Assembly (NCBI GenBank): GCA_964497615.1
Contig: CAZCEC010000029.1
Coordinates: 1 to 64,000, forward strand
Direction: 5' to 3'
From: CAZCEC01 sp964497615
GTDB taxonomy: Bacteria; Chloroflexota; Anaerolineae; Anaerolineales; UBA6663
Length of the DNA: 64,000 nucleotides
Each line of letters starts with the position of its first letter. The stretch's first letter is position 1. This document shows, piece after piece, positions 43,637-51,629 of this stretch. The notes beneath the pieces are model-generated. The model worked only from the letters and a program-made list of their open reading frames with translations. It had not been told where the DNA came from and ran no database searches. The translations under genes and the position numbers were made by a program.

Positions 43637-44016
43637 CCTTCCGGCTTCTGCTGGTCGCGCCCGGTGAGCAGGTTGGTCCACGAGGAGGTGCCCTGCAACT
43701 GCCAATCTACCGGCGGCATGACGTGGTGAATGTGATCGCGCCAGAGGGGCAGCTTGGGCGACCGGCTGACGGCCTGCACCCAGACGCACGGCTTGTCGGG
43801 GAAGACCTCACACTGCCCATCCGCCCGCACGCCGCCGCACGGGCCGTTGCGCAGGTTCTTGGGGCAGCGCATGGGGCACGTCATCCCCGTGGAGTGGAGC
43901 ACGCACTGGCCGCACATGCGGCAGTCGAAGATTACCTCCTTGACCGCCTTCTCTACAGGCAGGGTCAGCCGGTCAAAGAGCGCCGTGATGGGGGAATCGG
44001 AGTCGAGGATAGGCAT
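43630..44016 (-). CDS. MTHFR C-terminal zinc-binding protein
   Basis: A 128-residue protein matching the methylenetetrahydrofolate reductase C-terminal family. Its Cys-rich core has CRMCGQCVLHSTG, CPMRCPKNLRNGPCGG, and CEVFPDKPCVWV. Related proteins pair with MetF in anaerobic C1 pathways and may carry iron-sulfur or zinc centres for electron transfer (inference). Its stop overlaps the metF start. The gene is separated from the upstream RACo gene by 125 nt holding two copies of a 27-bp palindromic repeat. Confidence 0.92.
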   Translation of the reverse strand: MPILDSDSPITALFDRLTLPVEKAVKEVIFDCRMCGQCVLHSTGMTCPMRCPKNLRNGPCGGVRADGQCEVFPDKPCVWVQAVSRSPKLPLWRDHIHHVMPPVDWQLQGTSSWTNLLTGRDQQKPEGW

Positions 44017-44051
44017 TGACCGACAGCGAGTCTCGTTGTGTGTCCAATGGT

Positions 44052-44078
44052 CGCGGCCCGTAAAGGGACCGCGCTACG
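44052..44078. repeat. 27-bp palindromic repeat, copy 1
   Basis: Begins CGCGGCCCGTAAAGGGACCG and ends CGCTACG. It is exactly repeated at 44106-44132. Within it CGCGG-CC and GG-CCGCG can pair around a GTAAAG loop with one mismatch. It is REP-like. Confidence 0.85.
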
Positions 44079-44105
44079 AGTGACCTGCGCCCGGTGGCCC
44101 CTGTC

Positions 44106-44132
44106 CGCGGCCCGTAAAGGGACCGCGCTACG
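44106..44132. repeat. 27-bp palindromic repeat, copy 2
   Basis: Identical to 44052-44078, 54 nt further on. Both lie between the RACo stop and the MTHFR C-terminal gene start, on the transcribed strand of the operon, where two hairpins could stabilise or attenuate the mRNA. Confidence 0.85.
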
Positions 44133-44141
44133 GGGCCAACG

Positions 44142-45995
44142 CTAGGTCGCCACAGGCGTCGGAAAGCCCAGCACTTCCATGAAGATGTCGTTGAATTCGG
44201 GCCGGCCCGAAAGCTCCAGGTAGTGGATGAAGGTGGGCAGTTGGGCCGCAGCCTCGCGCTCGCGGAACGAAAGCAGGCTGATCTTGGCGCCCTCGCCTGC
44301 CGCATTGCCCACTGCCACGATGCGGTCCACGGGCAGCCAGGGCACCAAGCCGATGGTGCGGGCGCTGGCCGGGTTGATGTAGGAACCGAACGAGCCGGCC
44401 AGCAGCACCTCGTGCAGGTCGTCAGCCGTCAGGCCCATCTCATTCATCAGCACGCGCACGCCAGCCGCAATCGCGCCCTTGGCGAACTGCAGGGCGCGCA
44501 CGTCGGGCTGGGTGAGCACGACATTGTGCTCGGGCGCGCTGAGCAGGAAGGCCCGCACGCCGTCCACCACCACCAGCCGCTCGACGAGGCTGGGAGGCAG
44601 GCCCGCGGCTTCGGCCTGGGCGGGCGTCAGCAACTTGCCAGTCGCGTCCACCAAGCGGGCGTTAACCAGTTCCGCGACCACGTCCACCAAGCCCGAGCCG
44701 CAAATGCCGATGGGCGCCAGGTCGTCGCCGCCGATGATCTGGAGGCCCACCGCGCCCGTCAGCCGGTCAATCTGCACGCCTTCAATCGCGCCGTCGCTGG
44801 CGCGCATGCCGCAGCGGATCTGCGCGCCCTCGAAGGCCGGGCCAGCGGGCGCGGCGGTGCTCATGGTGCGGTCCGCCGAGCCGAGGACGATTTCGCCGTT
44901 GGTGCCGACGTCAATCATCAACCGCATCTTGCGGTCTTTGTTGCGCGACAGGCCGGTGGCCAGGATGCCGCCCACGATATCGGCGCCCACGTAGGCGCCC
45001 AGGTGCGGCAGCATGCTGAGGCGCGCCTGGGGATGCAGCTTTAGCCCGGCCTCGCTGGCGGGCAGGGTCATCATCCCATCCACGGCCGGGATGAAGGGCG
45101 CCACGGAGATGGGCTCGGGGCTGATGCCCAGCAGGAGGTGGAGCATGGTGGCATTGCCCACTGCCACGGCCTCGTACAACTCTTTCGCCTCCACACCCGA
45201 CATTTGCACCAACTCGGTGACGAGGCCGTTGACGGTCTCGGCGATGCGAGTGTGCAGGCGCTCCAGGCCGTCTGGCTCGGTCATCACGAAACTGGCTCGC
45301 GAGATCACGTCGGCCCCGAAGGCCGCCTGCCCGTTGAGGGTGGACTTGACGGCCTCCACCGCACCGGTGCGCAGGTTGATGATGGCGCCCACCACCGTCG
45401 TCGTGCCAATGTCCAGCGCCAGCCCGTGCGAGCGGCCGGTGGTGTCGCCTGGCTCGACGGCAATCAGTTCGTCGCCGACGATGACGGCCGTCACCGAGAA
45501 GTCCTGCGCGCGCATGACACTTGGCAGGGCGCGCCAGACCTCCGGGTCGGGACGCACCTCCCAGCCTTCGTCGTGGAGGGCCGTCAGCAGCCGCACGAGG
45601 TCGCTGCGTTGGTCCTCGAGGGTTGGCTCGGCGAGGGTCAGGTGGGCCTTGGCGACATTGGGGTCGAGGATGACGTGCTGGCCGTAGCCCAGCAGCGCCG
45701 CCTTGGGCGAGGTCATCAGGCGCGGCACCTCGGCCACGCACTCGCCGCGGATGGGCGCCCGGCAGGAGAGCCGCCAGCCCGCCGCCAAGTCGGCCTCGTT
45801 GAGGTAGCGGTAGTCGGCCTCGACGCGCGCTTCGGCGCCGGTCGTCAGCCGGACCTTGCACTTGCCGCAGGTCCCGCGCCCGCCGCAGGTGCTGTCAATG
45901 GGCAGGCCCACCCAATTCGCGGCGTTGAAGACGGTGGTGCCTTCGGGCGCGTGGGTGACGATGTTTTGGGGAAGAAACGTGACGCTGTACTTCAC
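44142..45995 (-). CDS. RACo-type ATP-dependent reductive activator of corrinoid proteins (DUF4445)
   Basis: A 617-residue protein. The N-terminal [2Fe-2S] ferredoxin domain has C37, C43, C46 and C78 (STCGGRGTCGKC, LSCRAP). A linker is followed by an ASKHA ATPase with ALDIGTTTVVGAI, DVGTNGEIVLG and the C-terminal AGSFGSYINP block. This is the RACo/RamA-like architecture. Such proteins use ATP and ferredoxin-level electrons to return inactive Co(II) corrinoid protein to Co(I). Its ATG overlaps the stop of the methyltransferase gene by 4 nt, which supports service to the corrinoid protein encoded upstream. Confidence 0.95.
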   Translation of the reverse strand: MKYSVTFLPQNIVTHAPEGTTVFNAANWVGLPIDSTCGGRGTCGKCKVRLTTGAEARVEADYRYLNEADLAAGWRLSCRAPIRGECVAEVPRLMTSPKAALLGYGQHVILDPNVAKAHLTLAEPTLEDQRSDLVRLLTALHDEGWEVRPDPEVWRALPSVMRAQDFSVTAVIVGDELIAVEPGDTTGRSHGLALDIGTTTVVGAIINLRTGAVEAVKSTLNGQAAFGADVISRASFVMTEPDGLERLHTRIAETVNGLVTELVQMSGVEAKELYEAVAVGNATMLHLLLGISPEPISVAPFIPAVDGMMTLPASEAGLKLHPQARLSMLPHLGAYVGADIVGGILATGLSRNKDRKMRLMIDVGTNGEIVLGSADRTMSTAAPAGPAFEGAQIRCGMRASDGAIEGVQIDRLTGAVGLQIIGGDDLAPIGICGSGLVDVVAELVNARLVDATGKLLTPAQAEAAGLPPSLVERLVVVDGVRAFLLSAPEHNVVLTQPDVRALQFAKGAIAAGVRVLMNEMGLTADDLHEVLLAGSFGSYINPASARTIGLVPWLPVDRIVAVGNAAGEGAKISLLSFREREAAAQLPTFIHYLELSGRPEFNDIFMEVLGFPTPVAT

Positions 45996-46858
45996 GAGGC
46001 AGCGGCGGCCGCCTTTTGGCGGCTGCGATAGTCGGCGATGTAGCGCTGGGCGTACTCATCGTGCCCCAGCAGCACGTCGCTGGCGAGGACCGCCTGGCGG
46101 ATGACGGCGTTGGTCGGGTCGGTGATGGCGCAGGTGAGACCGCGCAGCATGCCCATCGAGAGATAGGCCGCGTTGAGGGGCGCGCGCTCCGGCAGGCCAA
46201 ATGAAATGTTGCTGGCTCCGCACACCATGTTGAGGCCCAATTCTGTGTGGATGAGGCGCATGGTCTCCAGGGTGGCGGTGACGGCCGCCGGGTCGGCTGC
46301 TACGGTCAGCGCCAGCGGGTCCACGATCACATTCTCGGGCGGGATGCCGTGGTCCTGGGCCCGGTGCAGGATTTTGCGGGCTACGCCCAGCCGGTACTCC
46401 GGGTCCATGGAGATGCCGGTCTCGTCGTTGGCCATGGCGATGACGGCCGCGCCGTGCTTCTTGACCAGGGGCAGCATGACTTCCAGGCGCTCATCTTCGC
46501 CGGTCACAGAGTTCACCAGCGCCTTGCCTTCATAGGCAGATAGCCCCGCCTCCAACGCCTCAATCACCGAGGAGTCCAGGCAGAGGGGCACATCGGTTAC
46601 TTCGCCGACGGCGCGGATCGCGGCGACCATCAGTTGGGCCTCGTCCGCGATGGGGACGCCCGCGTTGACATCCAGCATGTGCGCGCCAGCCGCCACCTGC
46701 GCGACGGCATCGCGGCGCACGCGGTCGAAGTCGCCCGCCGCCATCTCGGCGCCGAGCTTCTTGCGGCCGGAGGGGTTGATGCGCTCACCGATCATGACGA
46801 AGGGGTGGCCGGGCCCGATGACGATTGTCTTGGTTTTGGAATGCAGTTCAGTTTCCAT
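45992..46858 (-). CDS. Methyltetrahydrofolate:corrinoid methyltransferase (pterin-binding)
   Basis: A 288-residue TIM barrel of the pterin-binding methyltransferase family (MtrH/AcsE/MtgA-like). MIGERINPSGRKK is the N-terminal signature. Further blocks are AGAHMLDVNAGVP, PLCLDSS, VNSVTGE, and VCGASNISFGLP with the substrate-binding Asn. It would move a methyl group between the corrinoid protein and tetrahydrofolate. It follows the corrinoid gene by 64 nt and overlaps the RACo gene by 4 nt. The direction of transfer (catabolic toward THF) is inferred from the neighbouring MttB homologue. Confidence 0.94.
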   Translation of the reverse strand: METELHSKTKTIVIGPGHPFVMIGERINPSGRKKLGAEMAAGDFDRVRRDAVAQVAAGAHMLDVNAGVPIADEAQLMVAAIRAVGEVTDVPLCLDSSVIEALEAGLSAYEGKALVNSVTGEDERLEVMLPLVKKHGAAVIAMANDETGISMDPEYRLGVARKILHRAQDHGIPPENVIVDPLALTVAADPAAVTATLETMRLIHTELGLNMVCGASNISFGLPERAPLNAAYLSMGMLRGLTCAITDPTNAVIRQAVLASDVLLGHDEYAQRYIADYRSRQKAAAAAS

Positions 46859-46922
46859 TGTTCGCTGTCTGGGTGTATGGGAGTGTGGGGGTGCAAACCA
46901 CCGAACGCCCGTGCCACAGATC

Positions 46923-47642
46923 CTATTCTTCTACGCCACTCATCATCTTCTCGACTGCGGCCACGGCCTCGGCCAGGGCGCCGCCGGGCGCTTCGCCCAC
47001 CTCGCCCATGAACTCCTTGGCGCGGCGGGCCGTGGCGCTGGCATCGGGGCAGTAGGCATCGGCGCCGCACAGCTCGGCATAGTGGGCGGTGACCGGCGCG
47101 CCGCCCGCCATGACTTTCACCGAGTCGCGCAGGCCGGCCTTCTTGAGGGCCTCGACGTTGACCTTGATCATGGGCATGGTGGTCGTCAGGAAGGCCGAGA
47201 AGCCAATGATGTTGGGCTGATGGGTCTTGACGGCGTCGAGGAACTTCTCGGGCGCCACGTTGACGCCGAGGTCAATGACCTCGAAGCCGGCGCCTTCGAG
47301 CATGATGTTGCACAGGTTCTTGCCGATGTCGTGGACATCGCCCTTGACGGTGCCCATGACCACCTTGCCCAGGCTCTTCTCGCCCTTGGCGGCCAGCAGG
47401 GGGCGCAGGAGATTGAGCGCGCCTTGCATGGCGCGCGCCGACATGAGCATCTCCGGCACGAAGAAGTCGCCGATCTCGAAGCGCCGGCCCACCTCCTGCA
47501 GCGCGGGCAGCAGGGCGTCGTACAGCATCCGCACCGGGTCCAGGTGAATGTCGAGCCCAGCCTGGGTGAGGGCCTTGACTTCCGGCGCCTTGCCCAGCAC
47601 CGTGTTGTCGTACAAACCTTTGAAGATTTCTTCTTGATCCAT
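46923..47642 (-). CDS. Corrinoid (B12-binding) methyl-carrier protein, MttC/MtbC-like
   Basis: A 239-residue protein. The N-terminal helical cap (about 1-90; LLPALQEVGRRFEIGDFFVPE) precedes a Rossmann-like B12 domain with the base-off motif GDVHDIGKN (His104 as the lower cobalt ligand), then GFSAFLTTTM and MAGGAPV. It would receive the methyl group from a substrate-specific methyltransferase. It lies 9 nt after the IclR gene, with AGGAG before its ATG. The nearest candidate partner is the MttB homologue at 52741-54192, outside this operon. Confidence 0.95.
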   Translation of the reverse strand: MDQEEIFKGLYDNTVLGKAPEVKALTQAGLDIHLDPVRMLYDALLPALQEVGRRFEIGDFFVPEMLMSARAMQGALNLLRPLLAAKGEKSLGKVVMGTVKGDVHDIGKNLCNIMLEGAGFEVIDLGVNVAPEKFLDAVKTHQPNIIGFSAFLTTTMPMIKVNVEALKKAGLRDSVKVMAGGAPVTAHYAELCGADAYCPDASATARRAKEFMGEVGEAPGGALAEAVAAVEKMMSGVEE

Positions 47643-47651
47643 CGCTTGCTC

Positions 47652-48440
47652 CTATCCTGAACGCAGCCCCAGCCGGGCCGACGCTTTGCGCGCAGCTTCC
47701 ACGGTGAGCGCCGCAAACTCGGGCAGCCGTTCAAGTGTGATTCGATAGGCTGGCCCGGAAACGCTGATCGCGGCCAGCACGCGCCCCTCCGCGCCAAAGA
47801 TGGGGGCCGCCACGGCATTTAGCCCATCCTCGATTTCGCCCAGCGCCACAGCGTAGCCTTGCGCCCGCGCCTGCTCCAACTCGGCGCGCAGGACGGCCGG
47901 CCCGGTGATGGTGCGGGGCGTAAAGGACTCTAGCGGACCCGCGGACAGACGTTCGATCACGTCCGAGGGCTGAAAGGCGAGCAGCGCCTTGCCGTTTGCC
48001 ACACAATGCAGGGGCGTACGGCGCCCCACCCAATTGCCGATCCGCACCAAGTGCGGCCCCGTCACCTGGTCCACGTTGTGCGCCTCGGCTCCGTCGAGCA
48101 CGGCCAGATTGGTCGTTTCGCGGGTCGCTTCGGCCAACTCCACCAGGAACGGCCGGGCGACGGTGCGCACATCGCCGCCGGGCTGCATCTGCCCTGCCAG
48201 CCGCAGGATTTCGTGGCCGAGGCGGTACTTATCGCTGCCCGGCGCACGCTCCAGCAAGCCTTCGCTCTCCAGGGTGGCCAGAAGCCGCGATACGGTGCTT
48301 TTGTGCAAGTCCAGCCGGCGCCCAAGCTCAGAGACGCCGAGTTCCGTGGCGCCGCCGCCAAACGCGCGCAGGAGCGCCGCCGCCCGCCGCACGGATTGGA
48401 TGCCAGTTTCCCGATCTTGAAATGGAACGGATTGTTGCAC
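47652..48440 (-). CDS. IclR-family transcriptional regulator
   Basis: A 262-residue regulator. A winged helix at about 14-75 (LGVSELGRRLDLHKSTVSRL) is followed by the IclR effector domain (about 90-255; LHCVANGKALLAF, GLNAVAAPIFG). The GTG at 48440 is the start of the open frame; no ribosome site is visible. A consensus promoter and a perfect inverted repeat lie directly upstream, so autoregulation is likely. It heads the corrinoid/folate operon, and its ligand is plausibly the methylated substrate or a product (inference). Confidence 0.92.
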   Translation of the reverse strand: MQQSVPFQDRETGIQSVRRAAALLRAFGGGATELGVSELGRRLDLHKSTVSRLLATLESEGLLERAPGSDKYRLGHEILRLAGQMQPGGDVRTVARPFLVELAEATRETTNLAVLDGAEAHNVDQVTGPHLVRIGNWVGRRTPLHCVANGKALLAFQPSDVIERLSAGPLESFTPRTITGPAVLRAELEQARAQGYAVALGEIEDGLNAVAAPIFGAEGRVLAAISVSGPAYRITLERLPEFAALTVEAARKASARLGLRSG

Positions 48441-48472
48441 GCTATGGAACCGAGACCGGATGGTGCAACAAT
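48431..48472. promoter_or_regulatory. Putative IclR operator (inverted repeat)
   Basis: Perfect 10-bp arms ATTGTTGCAC (48431-48440) and GTGCAACAAT (48463-48472), 22 nt apart. One arm overlaps the -10 box and transcription start of the IclR promoter; the other covers the GTG start codon. Binding would block initiation. Confidence 0.7.
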
Positions 48473-48499
48473 CTTACGCGGCGGAGGGCCTCATGTCAA
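48471..48499 (-). promoter_or_regulatory. Promoter of iclR-corrinoid operon
   Basis: On the minus strand TTGACA (48499-48494) and TAAGAT (48476-48471) are separated by 17 nt. The predicted start is near 48464, inside an operator-like inverted repeat. Confidence 0.82.
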
Positions 48500-48521
48500 G
48501 GTAAATTCGCCTGAAAATGGC

Positions 48522-49244
48522 TTACAGATCTGCCACACTATCGAGTACCGTATTGGCGGCCTGGGCGAGCGCCTCACGCCCGGCTACGCCGGTGAGCACC
48601 CCGACGGCCCCGGCCCCCGCCGCGCGCGCCATCGCCATGTCGTTCAGCGAGTCACCCACCACCAGCGTGCGATCCGGGCCGATGCTCAGAGCCGCGCAGA
48701 TATCCAGGACCATGTCCGGCGCCGGCTTCGCGGCAACACCATCGTCGGCGCACAGCACCTTGTCGAGCCAGTCGGCGGCACCCAGGGCAGCCAGAGTCGC
48801 CAGAGTGGGCGCACGGTCATCCGTGGTCGCCACGGCCAGCTTGAGGCCCTTCGACTTCAGGCGCGCAAACAGTGCAGGCAGGTCAGTCAACGGCCGGGCC
48901 GTGGCGACTGGGTCGGGCGCGAACCAGGCGGCCTGCACCACGGCCTCCGCCTCGCGCCGCGCCAGCCCCCTGCCCTGCAAGTAGGCGGCCGTCAGGTCCC
49001 ACAGCCGGGCCATCGGCGTGGCCGCCAGCCAGCCATCGGGGACCGCGCGCCGCGCCACAGCATCATACCCCATGGCGGCGTAGAGACCGGGCGTCAAATC
49101 CAGCCCGGTGCCCGCCTCCAGCCGCGCCGCCAGGGCCTCCATCCACCCGGACCACATGAGGTGGAAGTCGATGAGGGTGCCGTCTTTGTCAAAGATGATG
49201 AGGTCTGTCTGGGTCAGGTCCACGGCAAGTGCCTGCGGTCGCAT
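48522..49244 (-). CDS. HAD-superfamily hydrolase (phosphoglycolate phosphatase-like)
   Basis: A 240-residue phosphatase. Motif I is FDKDGTLID, motif II lies in LAVATTD, and motifs III/IV are KPAPDMVLD and VVGDSLNDMAMARAAG. The cap is of the C1 type. The substrate is not predictable. Its stop lies 23 nt before the IclR promoter on the same strand, so the corrinoid operon probably has its own transcript. GGAG precedes the ATG, and a TATAGT box lies about 24 nt upstream of it. Confidence 0.9.
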   Translation of the reverse strand: MRPQALAVDLTQTDLIIFDKDGTLIDFHLMWSGWMEALAARLEAGTGLDLTPGLYAAMGYDAVARRAVPDGWLAATPMARLWDLTAAYLQGRGLARREAEAVVQAAWFAPDPVATARPLTDLPALFARLKSKGLKLAVATTDDRAPTLATLAALGAADWLDKVLCADDGVAAKPAPDMVLDICAALSIGPDRTLVVGDSLNDMAMARAAGAGAVGVLTGVAGREALAQAANTVLDSVADL

Positions 49245-49475
49245 TGCTCCGTGTGTTGCGCGGGACTATACTCTGGTTACAGTCCTAGAGCGAGTTGTAG
49301 GATGACGCACTTCCGTCAGGCCCAGCCGGGTTCGGCGGCAAAAGCGGCCGCAGCCCGTTGGGCCGTCATGACCGTCGCGGGGTGTAACCCCCATTCGGGG
49401 GCGCTTCGCAGAGCAGCCGCGCTACGGAATGAAGAATATCGTGCACTCCACTCTATTCCGAGAAGGCAGGCTTGA

Positions 49476-49970
49476 ATGAAAGTCATCTTTGGGTCGGTTA
49501 TGGGCATCGTCGCCCTGTTCCTGGTTTTCTTCGGCTGCCTGTTCATGAGCATCGGTGGCGCGGTGTACTACTTTACCATCTACGCGGTGAGCGACTGGGT
49601 GGAGGTCCCCGGCGTGGTGACCACGTTTTCCAGCAACACGTCCACGGACTCGGACGGGTTCACCACGACTTACTATTGCCCGTGGGTGGAATACACCACG
49701 GCCAGCGGCGAGACCCGGGAGGTGCTGGTGAATGACTGCTCCAGCCCGCCCGCCTACGAGGCTGGTGAGGCCGTCACCGTGATCTACAACCCGGCCGATC
49801 CCGAACAGGTGGAGCTCAAGGGCGGCGTGCGGGAGATTGTGGGCAACATCATCGGCATTGGGTTCTCGGTCTTCGGGTGTATTCCCGTGGTGCTGGGCCT
49901 GATTCTGCTGGTGGTGGGGATCGTGGGCGCCACGCGCCGGTCAAGACCGCCCACTGCGGCGGCCGTGTGA
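49476..49970 (+). CDS. DUF3592 membrane protein
   Basis: A 164-residue protein with two membrane helices (about 8-34 and 122-148) flanking an extracytoplasmic beta domain. WVEVPGVVTTFSSN, a CPWVEYTTASGETRE strand and the VTVIYNPADPEQVEL block are diagnostic of DUF3592. Two Cys in the outer domain could form a disulfide. Function is unknown. AAGGCAGG precedes the ATG. Its TGA overlaps the GTG of the following nucleotidyltransferase gene. Confidence 0.88.
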   Translation: MKVIFGSVMGIVALFLVFFGCLFMSIGGAVYYFTIYAVSDWVEVPGVVTTFSSNTSTDSDGFTTTYYCPWVEYTTASGETREVLVNDCSSPPAYEAGEAVTVIYNPADPEQVELKGGVREIVGNIIGIGFSVFGCIPVVLGLILLVVGIVGATRRSRPPTAAAV

Positions 49971-50773
49971 TCAGCGACTCCTTCCCCGGCACCCCCGCGC
50001 ATCGGTCTATCCTGCGCGTGTTTGCCGAAGCCTACACGCACGATGCGCGCGTCGTCTTCGTAGGAGTGTTTGGCTCTCTGGGGCGCGGCGATTGGTCGCC
50101 CGGCTCGGACGTTGACGTGGACGTCGTGATCGGCGACGACGTGCGACTGGATCCGGTCGCCGAAGTGTGGCAGCTCGCGCCGCGACTCCAGGCCGCCGGG
50201 CAGACCCTGACGCTGGTCATCCCGGACGGCGAAGACGCCGCCGACGCTGTGCTGCACTCGCTGCTGGGCTTCTCGGTCCGGTATCATCCCGTGGCCGCCA
50301 CAAGCCCGAATATCGTCGACACGCTCCACTGGCTTGCCGGCCCGCTCTCCGTCGAGAACGTGGCAGCCGCCGGCCGGGCCAACCTCGCCCGTCGCCCCCC
50401 GCCTCGACCGCTTAGCCTGCTGGCGGATGCGTTCCTGCGCCAGGCGACCGAGGCGGCCCACGCCATCCATCGTGGGCGGCTGTGGCTGGCGATTGAACAC
50501 CTGGCGCGGATGCGCGGCACGCTCATGAGCTTCTACGCCCGGACCCACGGCGGCGAACGCCCGATTCAACACTTCGACGTTGCCGCGCCGGCTGCGGTTC
50601 AGGCCCGCCTCGGCGCGACACTGCCCGCGTTCGAGCCTGCCAGCCAGCGGGCCGCTCTGCTGGCACTGCTCGACCTGGTCGAGAATCACCGGGCTGATTT
50701 TGCCGGAGATCAGTTCGAGTTGTCCCAAGGGCAGCGGACCGTGCTGGCCGCGATCAGGACGAAGATGGCGTGA
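49967..50773 (+). CDS. Nucleotidyltransferase-fold protein
   Basis: A 268-residue protein. The N-terminal polymerase-beta-like fold has GSLGRGDWSPGSDVDVDVV, the GS-x10-DxD catalytic pattern of aminoglycoside and lincosamide nucleotidyltransferases. A helical C-terminal half (about 120-265) is probably a substrate domain. It starts with GTG overlapping the stop of the DUF3592 gene (GTGA at 49967-49970), which argues for coupled translation. The substrate is unknown; antibiotic modification or a signalling role are both possible. It converges with the LLM oxidoreductase gene (20-nt overlap of the ends). Confidence 0.82.
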   Translation: MISDSFPGTPAHRSILRVFAEAYTHDARVVFVGVFGSLGRGDWSPGSDVDVDVVIGDDVRLDPVAEVWQLAPRLQAAGQTLTLVIPDGEDAADAVLHSLLGFSVRYHPVAATSPNIVDTLHWLAGPLSVENVAAAGRANLARRPPPRPLSLLADAFLRQATEAAHAIHRGRLWLAIEHLARMRGTLMSFYARTHGGERPIQHFDVAAPAAVQARLGATLPAFEPASQRAALLALLDLVENHRADFAGDQFELSQGQRTVLAAIRTKMA

Positions 50774-51629
50774 CCATCCGCGCGAATTTTGCCACGGCCG
50801 CCAGGTGCTCGGCAGGGGTTTTCAATCCCGCGCCCATGGTGTTCACTGTGGCGTGGGTGGCGCCGAGCGCCTGCCAGCCCTCCAGCAGGGTCCGCCACTT
50901 GTCAGGGTCGCCATCGGCGTAGGGGATGCGGGCTTCCAGACCGAAGGCGGAGGCATCGCGCCCGGCTTCGGCCAGGTAGCCGCGAAGCTTGTCCACGTCG
51001 GGCCGGGCTTCGTCCGGGGAGCGCCAGTTGGGCAGCCAGCCGTCCCCCAGCCGGGCGGCGCGCCGAAGCACGGCGTCCGCGTGGCCGCCAAACCAGATGG
51101 GGATGGGCTGCTGCACAGGCATGGGGTTCAGGCCGGCGGCGGTGACGGTGTCCCATTCGCTTTTGAAGGTCACCAGGGGTTTGGTCCACAACTCGCGCAG
51201 GAGGGCGATTTGCGCCTCAATGCGCCGCCCGCGCCGGCGGAAGTCCTCCCCCAGGGCCTCAAACTCCACCGCGTTCCAGCCGTTGCCGATGCCGAGGCGG
51301 AAGCGCCCGCGGGACAGCACGTCCAGGGTGGCGGCCTGCTTGGCGACGAGGGCCGTCTGCCGCTGCGGGAGGATGAGGATGCCGGTGATGAAACCCAGGC
51401 GCGTCGTTGCGCCAGCCATGTAGCTGAACAAGACGAACGGCTCCAGGAACGCGTCCTGGTGGGTGTAGCGCCGCCCCCAATCGCCCCGCCCGGCTGGGTC
51501 CGCGCCCAGGACATGGTCATAGGCCAGCACATGCGTAAGACCAAGCCCCTCGACAGTCTGGGCGTAGTCGCGGACGGCCGCCGGGTCCGCGCCGAATTCG
51601 GTTTGGGGGAAGACGGCTCCAAGGTTCAA
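50754..51629 (-). CDS. LLM-class flavin-dependent oxidoreductase
   Basis: A 291-residue luciferase-like TIM barrel, probably F420- or FMN-dependent: LGAVFPQTEFGADPAAVRD, HVLAYDHVLG, RLGFITGILILPQRQ, GRFRLGIGNGWNAVEFEALG and PIWFGGHAD. The start is a TTG at 51629 with GGAGG 4 nt upstream. It overlaps the TGA of the membrane-protein gene before it (TTGA), so the two are coupled. Substrate is unknown. Longer in-frame extension upstream would run inside that membrane gene and has no homology. Confidence 0.88.
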   Translation of the reverse strand: MNLGAVFPQTEFGADPAAVRDYAQTVEGLGLTHVLAYDHVLGADPAGRGDWGRRYTHQDAFLEPFVLFSYMAGATTRLGFITGILILPQRQTALVAKQAATLDVLSRGRFRLGIGNGWNAVEFEALGEDFRRRGRRIEAQIALLRELWTKPLVTFKSEWDTVTAAGLNPMPVQQPIPIWFGGHADAVLRRAARLGDGWLPNWRSPDEARPDVDKLRGYLAEAGRDASAFGLEARIPYADGDPDKWRTLLEGWQALGATHATVNTMGAGLKTPAEHLAAVAKFARMVTPSSS

